Shown here piece by piece: positions 34,542 to 43,234 of a DNA stretch of 64,000 nt. The translations under genes and the position numbers were made by a program. Source of the stretch: an uncultured Oleispira sp. (lineage in GTDB: Bacteria > Pseudomonadota > Gammaproteobacteria > Pseudomonadales > Oceanobacteraceae); assembly GCA_913061415.1 (NCBI GenBank), contig CAJXUD010000013.1, positions 1-64,000 on the forward strand, read 5' to 3'. Position 1 is the first letter of the stretch. Each line of letters starts with the position of its first letter. The notes under the pieces are model-generated. The model saw nothing but the letters and a program-made list of their open reading frames with translations, ran no database searches and was not told where the DNA came from.

Positions 34542-35603
34542 TTAAAAGCGCATGCCCAGTGTTAAGTCATAACTTGCACCGCCAAATGTGCCAGTCTCTT
34601 CATACGCAGTATCTTTTTTCCACTTAACGACGGTGTCTTGCATATAGATCACGCCAAAGTCCATGAAGCCGTCTTTGAAAAAGGGAAACTCAAAGCCAAA
34701 CCGAAAAACCAAGCTATTCGCATCATTAAAAAATGATTGCCCAATACCTAAATACACCTTGGTTTCTAAGACATCATCCAATGAAGAGACATCGGCAATG
34801 ATTCGTCCTTCTAGGTTGTAACCACTTAGGTCAAAAATATCTCCAGATGAGTAGTTAGCAAAGTATTCAAGGCCTAAAGTGTATTCAACATTTTCGTTTA
34901 GCCCAGTGCTTTCTCTACGTCGAATACCCAATACGGTTGCGCCATTTAGCTCAACATCGTCAGCGGCAACAAGGCCTTTCCGTTCTCCTTTAATGCCCCA
35001 AGCGCCAACAATGACTTCATACTGAACCTTGTCAAAATCTTCTAGCTCAGCTTCTTTTGTTGTTTTTTTAGAATATTCTTTCAGCCATAGCAGTTCATTA
35101 TTGCCACCATCCACTAAACGCAAATTAATGGTGAATTTATCCTGATGTACCGAAGCACTCCAAAACATAAAGGCATCCGCTCGTACTTTCTTTGATAAGA
35201 CTCGTAACTCTTGGTTAGTTTCGGCGGCTTGCGATATTTTAAGCTCGTCTTCTGCCATCATTACTTTGGTGGTTCTACATTCAATACATTGAATCACCTC
35301 AAAGCGACCACTTTCCATTAAGCGCCCCATCAGTTTGTTTTCAATCATTTGATGAACTTGCTTAGGAATTAAGCGATGTAAGCGATCGCCATTATGGTAA
35401 AGCGCGATGCGTTTAACCTCTTGGTCTAAGTCGATCAGTTCTTCTAAGACTAGGGTCTTATCATCATCCAATAATTGCCCAAAGCCGGTATAAAGCGTTG
35501 CCGGGGGCTCGGCTATCAGTGGCAGTTCAGACTCCGCCGCATAAGCATAATTGATCGATAGCAGCAGACCGATACACAGTAGTTTTATATTTCGCACAAG
35601 CAT
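34542..35603 (-). CDS. Outer-membrane protein with FlgO-like N-terminal domain and beta-barrel C-terminus
   Basis: 353 aa. Signal peptide ending at AYAAE. Residues about 60-190 look like the FlgO/CsgG-type fold (MIENKLMGRLMESGRFEVIQCIEC, DAFMFWSASVHQDKFTINLRLVDGG). The remainder alternates polar and aromatic residues as amphipathic strands and ends in LTLGMRF, the C-terminal phenylalanine signature of outer-membrane barrels. Two cysteines (CIEC) could form a disulfide. ATG 35603 is chosen because AAGGA is six bases upstream; ATG 35609 directly abuts it. First gene of the operon. Confidence 0.75.
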   Translation of the reverse strand: MLVRNIKLLCIGLLLSINYAYAAESELPLIAEPPATLYTGFGQLLDDDKTLVLEELIDLDQEVKRIALYHNGDRLHRLIPKQVHQMIENKLMGRLMESGRFEVIQCIECRTTKVMMAEDELKISQAAETNQELRVLSKKVRADAFMFWSASVHQDKFTINLRLVDGGNNELLWLKEYSKKTTKEAELEDFDKVQYEVIVGAWGIKGERKGLVAADDVELNGATVLGIRRRESTGLNENVEYTLGLEYFANYSSGDIFDLSGYNLEGRIIADVSSLDDVLETKVYLGIGQSFFNDANSLVFRFGFEFPFFKDGFMDFGVIYMQDTVVKWKKDTAYEETGTFGGASYDLTLGMRF

Positions 35604-35719
35604 CAACATTCCTTAACCCTGATGTTTTTTTCAGATTTCTAATGTCAGCATAGTTCAGATATTTAGCTTCGAGGACAAATTCGAACAATTTGCTATACTT
35701 TTAATCTAACGGAGGATTT

Positions 35720-36085
35720 ATGAAGTCATTGATTCAGATAGCTTTTTTAATTTTATTCAGTCTGGCTAATTCCCATGCGGCATTCGCTGACAGTAATAAG
35801 ATAAAGAACAATTTAAACGTTATTTCTATTTATCAAATTGAAGATGATACCAAGGCGGGCTTTGACTTTTTTACGTCAGTTAAATCACATAAGTGTGGTG
35901 GCAAATTATCGAATAGATTTCGATCGTATAGCGATCATGACGCGGTGGCTGATAGGAAGTTTCAGTTGATTCTTTCGGCAATAAATTTTAAACACTCGAT
36001 CAGTATTAAACCGCTTGAGTGTGAAGGGTCTGCGATGTTAGTTGACTATATTGGGCTTAGCGCTGGACGCAGCGGAAAAAGATAA
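35720..36085 (+). CDS. Small secreted protein, unknown function
   Basis: 121 aa with a clear signal peptide (to about AAFADS) and a very good ribosome binding site (GGAGGA). The mature part is about 98 residues with two cysteines (SHKCGGK, PLECEGS) that could pair. A C-terminal block of the form V-D-Y-I-G-L-S-A-G-R follows. I recognise no family. It is divergent from the motor-like operon and could share its control region. Confidence 0.65.
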   Translation: MKSLIQIAFLILFSLANSHAAFADSNKIKNNLNVISIYQIEDDTKAGFDFFTSVKSHKCGGKLSNRFRSYSDHDAVADRKFQLILSAINFKHSISIKPLECEGSAMLVDYIGLSAGRSGKR

Positions 36086-36147
36086 TACAAAGACTGTGAT
36101 AGTAAAGGCTTGAATAATAAAGATTGGAAATAGTTAAAACGCCCAAC

Positions 36148-36188
36148 AAAAAAGCCGACCTAAGTTATCAACTCAGGCCGGCTTCTTT
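36148..36188. terminator. Terminator between the small secreted protein gene and fumarase
   Basis: AAAAAAGCCGACCTAAGTT, loop ATC, then AACTCAGGCCGGCTTC: a long imperfect stem. The minus-strand T-run (TTTTTT) is strong, serving the fumarase gene; the plus-strand tail is weaker. Confidence 0.85.
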
Positions 36189-36228
36189 ATAGCGAGCAAT
36201 TAATACGACAGACTAGGGTCTGCCAATA

Positions 36229-37755
36229 TTAATCAATTTGCTTTGCAGCAATCTTCGCTTTCCATTCTTGCGGGCCGGTAATGTGAACCGACGAACCACG
36301 AGAATCAACCGCGACGGTTACTGGCATATCAACAACGTCGAATTCGTAGATGGCTTCCATACCTAAGTCAGCGAAACCAACGACTTCAGCGCCTTTAATC
36401 GCTTGCGATACAAGGTAAGCAGCACCACCGACAGCCATTAAGTACACCGCTTCATTATCACGAATCGCTTCAATCGCCATTGGGCCACGTTCTGCTTTAC
36501 CGATCATGCCGAGTAAGCCAGTTTCTTCTAAAACAGTACGAGTGAACTTATCCATACGCGTTGCCGTCGTTGGACCTGCAGGGCCAACCACTTCTTCACG
36601 AACGGGATCAACAGGGCCAACGTAGTAGATGAAACGACCTTTCAGATCAACAGGAAGCTCTTCGCCTTTGTTAATCATATCAACCATGCGTTTATGCGCG
36701 GCATCACGGCCTGTTAGCATCTTGCCAGACAACAATACGGTTTCACCTGGCTGCCAGTCTTTCACCATTTCTGGAGTGATGTCGTTCATATTCACGCGAC
36801 GAACGCCGTCACCAACTTCCCAAGTGATTTCTGGCCAGTCTTCAAGCTTAGGCGCAGGCAATGCAGCCGGGCCACTTCCGTCTAATACGAAGTGTGCGTG
36901 ACGAGTCGCTGCACAGTTTGGAATAATCGCAACTGGCTTGTTAGCCGCGTGCGTTGGGAAATCCGCTACTTTAATATCAACAACTGTTGTTAAGCCGCCA
37001 AGACCTTGCGCACCAATACCTAGTTTGTTCACTTTATCGAACAATTCTAAACGTATTTCTTCAGCACGGGTTTCAGCGCCACGAGCTTGAAGCTCTTGAA
37101 TGTTTACTGGCTCTAATAACGCTTCTTTAGCAATCATCATGGCTTTTTCAGCGGTACCGCCGATGCCTATGCCGAGCATACCTGGTGGACACCAACCGGC
37201 ACCCATTTTTGGAATTTGTTCTAGTACCCAATCAACCACAGAATCCGATGGATTCAACATAGCAAACTTAGACTTAGCTTCAGAGCCGCCGCCTTTTGCT
37301 GCAACGTGAACGTCTACCGTATTGCCAGGAACAAGCTTAACGTGGATAACCGCAGGGGTATTATCTTTGGTATTACGACGTGCACCATCAGGGTCTGCAA
37401 GCACAGAAGCACGTAATACGTTATCTGGGTGCAAGTAAGCGCGACGAACGCCTTCGTTGGCGATGTCTTCGATGCCCATAGTGGCATCTTCAAAACGCAC
37501 ATCCATACCAATTTCTAAGAACACAGTAACAATACCGGTATCTTGGCAAATTGGACGGTGGCCTTGGGCACACATACGGGAGTTGATCAGAATCTGAGCC
37601 ATGGCATCTTTAGCCGCTTTTGATTCTTCTTTTAGGTACGCTTCATGAACCGCGTCGATGAAATCTTTTGGGTGGTAATACGAAATATATTGCAGTGCGT
37701 CCGCGATGCTCTCAATCAGATCATCTTGGCGAACAACTGTGACGGCATTTGCCAT
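36229..37755 (-). CDS. Class I (iron-sulfur) fumarate hydratase
   Basis: Interconverts fumarate and malate in the TCA cycle. 508 aa containing both the alpha (N-terminal) and beta (C-terminal) parts in one chain, as in FumA/FumB. Cysteines for the 4Fe-4S cluster lie in ICQDTG, GAGWCPPGM and PNCAATRH. The C-terminal part includes GPTTATRMDKF and AVDSRGSSVHITGP. Class I enzymes are oxygen-sensitive. Monocistronic. Confidence 0.96.
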   Translation of the reverse strand: MANAVTVVRQDDLIESIADALQYISYYHPKDFIDAVHEAYLKEESKAAKDAMAQILINSRMCAQGHRPICQDTGIVTVFLEIGMDVRFEDATMGIEDIANEGVRRAYLHPDNVLRASVLADPDGARRNTKDNTPAVIHVKLVPGNTVDVHVAAKGGGSEAKSKFAMLNPSDSVVDWVLEQIPKMGAGWCPPGMLGIGIGGTAEKAMMIAKEALLEPVNIQELQARGAETRAEEIRLELFDKVNKLGIGAQGLGGLTTVVDIKVADFPTHAANKPVAIIPNCAATRHAHFVLDGSGPAALPAPKLEDWPEITWEVGDGVRRVNMNDITPEMVKDWQPGETVLLSGKMLTGRDAAHKRMVDMINKGEELPVDLKGRFIYYVGPVDPVREEVVGPAGPTTATRMDKFTRTVLEETGLLGMIGKAERGPMAIEAIRDNEAVYLMAVGGAAYLVSQAIKGAEVVGFADLGMEAIYEFDVVDMPVTVAVDSRGSSVHITGPQEWKAKIAAKQID

Positions 37756-37830
37756 GGGTCACGTCCTCATCAAGTTATTAGCGCTATTCTATCAATAGTA
37801 AAAGTAGCTCGGTACTTTTCAGCACTGTAA

Positions 37831-37859
37831 AAAATAATACCCACTGGGAGGTGGGTATT
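37831..37859 (-). terminator. Terminator of the DUF2846-like lipoprotein gene
   Basis: AATACCCAC / GTGGGTATT stem with six-base loop; on the minus strand it is followed by a T-rich stretch (ATTTTTT). It lies 70 bp after the lipoprotein stop. Confidence 0.8.
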
Positions 37860-37928
37860 AAGTTATAGCTTATTGTAACTCAATTAAAACGGAGCGTCAG
37901 GCAAATGCTGCCTTTGCTTGCCTGATTA

Positions 37929-38606
37929 TTAGAAAGGATTCCAGCTCTTAAGAGCGCTATCTTCCTCTTCTTCGGCTGCGCTTGTTTCTTCAACAGCGTC
38001 TTCTGTAAATACGACTTCTTTTGTTTTAGCTTCATCAATGCTTGCGATCAAACCACGACCGGAATCCAACATGTTGGTTTCCTGGATTTCAGCCATTGCG
38101 ACTTCTGGAGTAACAACCTGCAAAGGATTTTGATGGAATGTCATATCTTTGAACTTAGCAGCGTCTTTGTCCACTTCAGAATAACGGAGGTAATAGACCG
38201 TACCCGCTTTTGCGTTCAAGTCCAATTCCGTCACCATCTTTAAGGTGAAGTCGATAACATTGGTGATATCTATTCCTTCCAGCCCCATTAGAGGTCGGCG
38301 AATTTTAACTTCATGCCTACCCGGCTTTAATTCGTACCAAGTATAGCTACCCCCTTTAATGTTGAATAAACGGTCGTCATTCAAATAAAAGCTTGGCGCT
38401 TCAAGTTCATCATTCGCCCACGTCGAACCTGGGCGATATACATAAACTAAAGCAGTATGTTCATAGTCCCAGCGGTAGCCGACGGGTTGAAAATCTTGTC
38501 CATTAGGAGCAGCGACAAAACTTCCAAAGTTATGGCCAATAGACTGGTAAATTGTGCAGCTCGGTAACAAGAATACCGACAGCAGCAATAATCCGATTTT
38601 TATCAT
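37929..38606 (-). CDS. DUF2846-like lipoprotein
   Basis: 225 aa. Lipobox LPSC gives a lipidated Cys17. The core ALVYVYRPGS ... SFYLNDDRLFNIKGGSYTWYELKPGRHEV is the small beta-sandwich seen in DUF2846 proteins. The C-terminal 40 residues are strongly acidic (AEEEEDSALKSWNPF) and probably disordered. Function unknown; predicted to face the periplasm. Confidence 0.75.
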   Translation of the reverse strand: MIKIGLLLLSVFLLPSCTIYQSIGHNFGSFVAAPNGQDFQPVGYRWDYEHTALVYVYRPGSTWANDELEAPSFYLNDDRLFNIKGGSYTWYELKPGRHEVKIRRPLMGLEGIDITNVIDFTLKMVTELDLNAKAGTVYYLRYSEVDKDAAKFKDMTFHQNPLQVVTPEVAMAEIQETNMLDSGRGLIASIDEAKTKEVVFTEDAVEETSAAEEEEDSALKSWNPF

Positions 38607-38724
38607 TATTATGTCCTATCCACACAGGGATCATTTGCATCATTTTGTTCTCACTTGTATGATGCCATGCATAACAAAAAATAACAAAAAACAAAAAACA
38701 ACAAGAGAACAGGGAGTTTGAACA

Positions 38725-39267
38725 ATGAAAACCCCACTCATTATCGCCTCATTTTTATGCGTTAGTGGCGGCATCATGCTGGCCAATGCACAAACGAGCG
38801 AAAACCCTTACTATTCAAGTGACATTGATGCGGCCGTTCAAGAAGCGGAAAATAGCCCTGCCGACGAGACTTACGTTGGTAATCGCTGGTATAACCGCAG
38901 CACATCAAAAAGCTTTGATTTTCCTAAATTGATGAATACAGAAATGTCTTCTGAAATCGTCGACGGGGCGTTAGATGCTACTGCAGCGGGCCCTGCAGAC
39001 GTTGCACCCGTTCGAACATCGCCATTAGAGCTCAGTGCTGAGAATATCATTATCAACAAGCAGAGTGACGCTGAATTAGAATTTTTAGCCGATACTAAAA
39101 CGCTCAGTATCGATACAGCGATACAACCATCTTCTAAAAAAGAAGATATTACGCCAGTATCCTTTGAAATTGATAAGATTGAATATACTTCTGGCGCATT
39201 CTCTGGAAGTGCCAAAGATATTCGCTCTACGTCACGCTCAAGAGCTTATTACACCCCAGAACCTTAA
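38725..39267 (+). CDS. Exported protein with YNRST motif, paralogue 1
   Basis: 180 aa with a signal peptide (to about ANAQT). After it comes NPYYSSDIDAAVQEAE, then RWYNRSTSKSFDFPKLMNTEMS. The same pattern recurs in the next gene, so the two are paralogues. The C-terminal half is low-complexity and polar. No known family. Upstream of the gene (38668-38708) the leader is an A-rich run of CAAAAAA-like units, leading to GGGAG before the ATG. Confidence 0.7.
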   Translation: MKTPLIIASFLCVSGGIMLANAQTSENPYYSSDIDAAVQEAENSPADETYVGNRWYNRSTSKSFDFPKLMNTEMSSEIVDGALDATAAGPADVAPVRTSPLELSAENIIINKQSDAELEFLADTKTLSIDTAIQPSSKKEDITPVSFEIDKIEYTSGAFSGSAKDIRSTSRSRAYYTPEP

Positions 39268-39282
39268 GTCAGGTAATGCTGT

Positions 39283-39711
39283 ATGAAGACGAATAATAAA
39301 CACATAATCGCCTTAATAATCATGAGCTTAACTCCAGTACTAAGCTGGGGGGTGAACCCTCATGACGAATACTATGCAGATGATATTTTTACTGCGATTA
39401 ATGAAGCGAAAAAAAGACCGCATCATTACGACTACAGTACGGCCAAACGCTACAACCGCTCTACGACGCAAAGCCTTGATATTCCTAGACTTTTAAATAA
39501 AGAGATGAGTATTACCAGCATTGATAGTAAGGATGAAAATTTGGTTACCGCCGCCGATACTCCGATCAGTAATCAGCACCAAGAGGCCTATGAAGTTAAT
39601 GATGATGGGGTAACAGAAGTGAGAGCTTTGCCGATTAATACAGTGTCACCACTGATTAGTAATCCGAACGTTATTTCACCCAATGTTAGAACAAATATCA
39701 TCGCCCGCTGA
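39283..39711 (+). CDS. Exported protein with YNRST motif, paralogue 2
   Basis: 142 aa with a signal peptide (about 24 residues, ending near LSWGV). The mature N-terminus HDEYYADDIFTAINEAKKRP and RYNRSTTQSLDIPRLLNKEMS aligns with the upstream gene over about 45 residues; the rest differs. It starts 16 bp after paralogue 1, so the pair is an operon. Function unknown; the shared element may be a binding or assembly motif. Confidence 0.7.
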   Translation: MKTNNKHIIALIIMSLTPVLSWGVNPHDEYYADDIFTAINEAKKRPHHYDYSTAKRYNRSTTQSLDIPRLLNKEMSITSIDSKDENLVTAADTPISNQHQEAYEVNDDGVTEVRALPINTVSPLISNPNVISPNVRTNIIAR

Positions 39712-39750
39712 TATTTACAAATGTTTTACACAGCCTCATAAAAAGAAAGC

Positions 39751-40650
39751 TTAGCGGGTTAATTTTGCGCGCACTAGGTGGCGTATCTTTTGCCCCATCT
39801 GCAATAACAACCTGTCTTTCATCCACAGTTTTTGAGCACTTTCAGACACATTTTTAGAGCCAACATCCATCATTTCATGGCACTGATCTAATAACGCAAT
39901 ACTGCCGAGTGTGTAATAATCTGGCGACTCTTCAAAGCTCTCATTTAACTGTTCAATCATCTGTATATCACCGCTTAATTCTTGCAATGATTTGCCGCTC
40001 TCAATCTGCTCTCGCAGTACCCAGCCCAACATAGCCAGAGCAACGTGCACATCTTCCCAATAACGAAAGGGTTTATTGGCCTGTTGATGTCCATCGATAT
40101 CCAATAGCTTCTCAGGTGAGATCTCTACTTGATCAAAGCTCACACCACTATGAGGAATATCTTCTACGAAAGGCGCCTTTAATGGCTCTGTTGCCGAGAC
40201 ACCGAGGCTATTGCTGGGTAAATAAACGCAGCAAAGTTGGCCCTCTTCGTTTTTTGCCACCACATACAAGCGGTCTAATTCATTCGGCATAAGCATCACA
40301 TAGCCCTTTTGTCCATCAAGAACCTTGTGCGCACCTTGCGAAGAAAGCTGCGTCGCCATATCCCAAGGTTTCTTAACCCCTTTTTCTGAGACACAAAATG
40401 CAGCAAGTTCATCACTAGGGCAATTCACATCCAAACAACGAATAGCATTTTGATAGCCCGCTAAAAAAGCCATACCCGGAGTTGCAGACTGCGCACCCAA
40501 ATATACGGCATTGACGGCGTTAGAGTAGTGCTGAGAACCCAGCATGAATTGCTGACGAAAGGTCTGTATATCTGAGAAGTGAAGCTGAGGAGATAACAAA
40601 GCATGCTGCAAGACTGCAAGCATGCTTTGTTTATTGAATGAATCTAACAA
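39751..40650 (-). CDS. Acyl-CoA dehydrogenase-like protein, probably inactive
   Basis: 299 aa, shorter than the usual 380-400 aa of acyl-CoA dehydrogenases. The middle (about 95-185: KPWDMATQLSSQGAHKVLDGQKGYVML ... GVSFDQVEISPEKLLD) resembles the ACAD beta-barrel domain (compare the 'hSGxxFDxVxVPxxxLL' element), flanked by all-helical parts. I see no flavin-binding or catalytic Glu motif. Likely a degenerate member with a binding or regulatory role; the family call is uncertain. It lies 4 bp after the coiled-coil gene. Confidence 0.45.
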   Translation of the reverse strand: MLDSFNKQSMLAVLQHALLSPQLHFSDIQTFRQQFMLGSQHYSNAVNAVYLGAQSATPGMAFLAGYQNAIRCLDVNCPSDELAAFCVSEKGVKKPWDMATQLSSQGAHKVLDGQKGYVMLMPNELDRLYVVAKNEEGQLCCVYLPSNSLGVSATEPLKAPFVEDIPHSGVSFDQVEISPEKLLDIDGHQQANKPFRYWEDVHVALAMLGWVLREQIESGKSLQELSGDIQMIEQLNESFEESPDYYTLGSIALLDQCHEMMDVGSKNVSESAQKLWMKDRLLLQMGQKIRHLVRAKLTR

Positions 40651-40654
40651 AGGA

Positions 40655-41521
40655 CTAAAGCGTGCCCGTCATCGCATTTTGCATGCGATCTAAGCGAATT
40701 TGAATATCTTCAATCTCAAGCTTCATTTCATTAAATTGTGATTCAACTTCAGACATAGAGCTGTTGAGCTTTTTACGCGTCGCATCAATAGAGCGAATAG
40801 ACTGCTCGTTATCACCAATACGTTTCTCGGTCGCTTCAGGTAATCCCGTTACCGATGTTTTTAAAGCCGCAATTTTAGCTTCTAAAGCTTGCTGATTATT
40901 TGCCAAGCTGGTTTTTAAAGCAGTAATGCTGGTTTTAGTCCCGCTGATTTCGCCATTCGCTGAAACGATTTTCTTCTCTAGTCCGGCCGTGGTTTTTTCA
41001 AGACCCGCGGCTTTCTTTTCAATACCTGCTGCTTTTTTATTTACTTGAGCAACCGACGCTTTAACGCCTGAAATCGCTTTAGTATTTTTAGCAATGTTAG
41101 GTTTGTTGGTTTTATTTGTTAGATCCCAAAGCTTACGAATCTCTGTCGCATTATCTTTTAATAATACTTTTAAAGCGCCCAGTGATAACGTTGAGTTTTC
41201 ATCAGAAGCCGACAATTTATCATTTAAAACTCCTAAGTTCGTCGCATGGCCATTCAAGATGCCTTCTGCTTTAGCCAACTGAGCATTCGCTTCTTGCAGC
41301 TGCATAAATAAGAAGCCCGCAAAGCCACCCATTGCCAAACTTAATATCAACGCAATAATCGCAATCGTTTGCTTGGGTGCAGGAACTGAAATTGCAGCGG
41401 CAGGAGCAGATTCTGCGGCACGCTGTGCAGCTAGGCGACGTTGCTGAAGCTGTTTTTTGCGCATTGCCATGTCTTCTTGTGATGCTTGCATCTTTGGTAT
41501 GGAATCTTGTTCGTTTGACAT
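40655..41521 (-). CDS. Single-pass membrane protein with long periplasmic coiled coil
   Basis: 288 aa. A cytoplasmic N-terminus of about 50 residues (QQRRLAAQRAAE), one transmembrane helix (52-72), then an extended coiled coil. Residues about 150-172 contain three clear heptads (AAGIEKK, AAGLEKT, TAGLEKK). No enzyme motif. The layout resembles envelope scaffolds, but no family is recognised. It pairs with the ACAD-like gene and is divergent from sodB. Confidence 0.65.
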   Translation of the reverse strand: MSNEQDSIPKMQASQEDMAMRKKQLQQRRLAAQRAAESAPAAAISVPAPKQTIAIIALILSLAMGGFAGFLFMQLQEANAQLAKAEGILNGHATNLGVLNDKLSASDENSTLSLGALKVLLKDNATEIRKLWDLTNKTNKPNIAKNTKAISGVKASVAQVNKKAAGIEKKAAGLEKTTAGLEKKIVSANGEISGTKTSITALKTSLANNQQALEAKIAALKTSVTGLPEATEKRIGDNEQSIRSIDATRKKLNSSMSEVESQFNEMKLEIEDIQIRLDRMQNAMTGTL

Positions 41522-41701
41522 AGTGCCCCCAGGGTCTTATTTATTTATTCATTATTATGATTATTAATACACCGAACTGGCGACTTAACGCTTACTCAGT
41601 TGAATATTTGAGCGTTTTCGGACATATTTTTGTTGCGCTAGTATAACGGATAAGCGGATCAAACTAAAACCACACTTTTGCATACCTAGAAGATAACGTA
41701 A

Positions 41702-41721
41702 GGTGTGCTATTATTCACACC
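41702..41721. promoter_or_regulatory. Inverted repeat in the sodB control region
   Basis: GGTGTG, eight bases, CACACC: a perfect six-base dyad surrounding TATTAT, which could be a -10 hexamer. It lies about 80 bp upstream of the sodB start and fits the size of a dimeric repressor operator. The regulator is not identifiable. The rest of the 279 bp intergenic region shows nothing clear. Confidence 0.4.
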
Positions 41722-41800
41722 AGATTGTGGTTGTAAGGCTCGCATCATAATAGAAGTCTGCAATTTCACCACATCACTTAGCTAATAACGGAGAGACAAC

Positions 41801-42382
41801 ATGGCGTTTGAATTACCAGCATTGCCTTATGCACAAGATGCATTAGAGCCACACATTTCTGCAGAAACTTTGTCATTTCACTATGGCAAGCACCACAATA
41901 CTTACGTTGTTAAGTTGAATGGTCTAATTGGTGGTACTGCTGATGAAAACAAATCTCTAGAAGAAATCGTTAAGACTTCTACAGGTCCTGTTTTCAATAA
42001 CGCAGCACAAATCTGGAACCATACGTTCTACTGGAACAGCATGAGCCCTAACGGCGGCGGCGAACCTACTGGCGCTATCGCTGATGCGATCAACGCTTCT
42101 TTCGGTTCTTTCGAAGCTATGAAAGAAAAATTGAACGACAAAGCGGTTAACAACTTCGGTTCTAGCTGGACTTGGTTGGTTCAACTAGCTGACGGTTCTT
42201 TAGACATCGTTAACACGTCTAACGCTGGCACGCCAATCACAGAAGAAGGCGTTACTCCGCTAATCACTGTTGATTTGTGGGAACACGCTTATTACATTGA
42301 TTACCGCAATGTACGTCCTGATTACCTTAAAGGTTTCTGGGCGCTAGTTAACTGGGAATTCGCTAACGCTAACCTAGCGTAA
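41801..42382 (+). CDS. sodB: Superoxide dismutase (iron type)
   Basis: Converts superoxide to peroxide and oxygen in the cytoplasm. 193 aa. Metal ligands H27, H74, D158 and H162 ([24 protein letters not shown]) are all present; the residues around [10 protein letters not shown] and the length favour the iron rather than manganese enzyme. AACGGAGAG precedes the ATG. Codon usage looks biased toward high expression. Confidence 0.97.
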   Translation: MAFELPALPYAQDALEPHISAETLSFHYGKHHNTYVVKLNGLIGGTADENKSLEEIVKTSTGPVFNNAAQIWNHTFYWNSMSPNGGGEPTGAIADAINASFGSFEAMKEKLNDKAVNNFGSSWTWLVQLADGSLDIVNTSNAGTPITEEGVTPLITVDLWEHAYYIDYRNVRPDYLKGFWALVNWEFANANLA

Positions 42383-42422
42383 GTGATCAGTTACTATCTT
42401 CACTGGTGCAAACCCGTGATAT

Positions 42423-42450
42423 AAAAAAGGAGCTTCGGCTCCTTTTTTTT
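42423..42450. terminator. Terminator after sodB
   Basis: AAAAAAGGAGC, loop TTCG, GCTCCTTTTTTTT: a UUCG-capped stem with a long T-run on the plus strand, 40 bp after the sodB stop. Confidence 0.93.
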
Positions 42451-42513
42451 GCTCTGTTTTTTGCTCTTTTTTTGTTTATTTCATAGACGATTTATTAATA
42501 AGGCTTTCTCCCA

Positions 42514-43107
42514 ATGTCTTTACCGCTTTTACTCGCATCAAGCTCGGCTTATCGCAAACAGCTATTAGAGAAATTACAGCTGCCCTTTACCTGCGCAAGC
42601 CCAGATATAGACGAATCGATATTGCCCAGCGAAGATGCCAGCGCTTACGTAGAGCGCTTAGCGATAGAAAAAGCCAAAGCGCTTCAAGGCGACTTTTCTA
42701 AGCATATTATTATCGGTAGTGATCAATGCGCTGTGTTAGATATTAATGGTCAACAGCACGTTCTAGGCAAGCCACACACTCTTGAAAATGCGGTTCAGCA
42801 GCTAAGTGATTGCAGTGGTAGAAAAGTAACGTTTTTAACAGGCTTATGCTGCTTTAACAGTCACTCCAAAAAGACTTTATCGATTGTAGAACCTTTTACC
42901 GTTCATTTTCGTGAATTAACCGATGCCCAAATCCGTCGCTATATCGAACAAGAAATGCCGCTAGATTGTGCGGGTAGCTTTAAGTCAGAGGGCATGGGCA
43001 TTCGCTTATTCAGCGCTTTAGAGGGACGAGACCCCAATAGCTTGGTCGGCTTACCCTTAATTGCCCTAGTTGATCTTCTGGAGCAGCATGGTATTCAAGT
43101 ACTTTAA
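42514..43107 (+). CDS. yceF: 7-methyl-GTP pyrophosphatase (Maf family, YceF type)
   Basis: House-cleaning nucleotide pyrophosphatase. 197 aa. N-terminal LLASSSAYRKQLLEKL, IIGSDQCAVLD (catalytic Asp), and the YceF-type block CAGSFKSEGMGIRLFSALEGRDPN followed by GLPLIAL. These features place it with YceF rather than the dTTP-preferring YhdE. It stands alone between two terminators. Confidence 0.94.
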   Translation: MSLPLLLASSSAYRKQLLEKLQLPFTCASPDIDESILPSEDASAYVERLAIEKAKALQGDFSKHIIIGSDQCAVLDINGQQHVLGKPHTLENAVQQLSDCSGRKVTFLTGLCCFNSHSKKTLSIVEPFTVHFRELTDAQIRRYIEQEMPLDCAGSFKSEGMGIRLFSALEGRDPNSLVGLPLIALVDLLEQHGIQVL

Positions 43108-43177
43108 TCGGGCCCCATTAGATTTGGTATTGGTTAATTGCGCCGTGATTACTTTATATCAAATTTTCTACGGGCAT

Positions 43178-43209
43178 AAAAAAAGACCAGTCTGGACTGG
43201 TCTTTTTTT
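43178..43209. terminator. Bidirectional terminator between yceF and gspD
   Basis: AAAAAAAGACCAGTC / GACTGGTCTTTTTTT form a near-perfect palindrome with T-runs on both strands, located 70 bp after yceF and 25 bp after the gspD stop. Confidence 0.93.
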
Positions 43210-43234
43210 ATTTTCGTTTATAGTCTAGAAGCAA

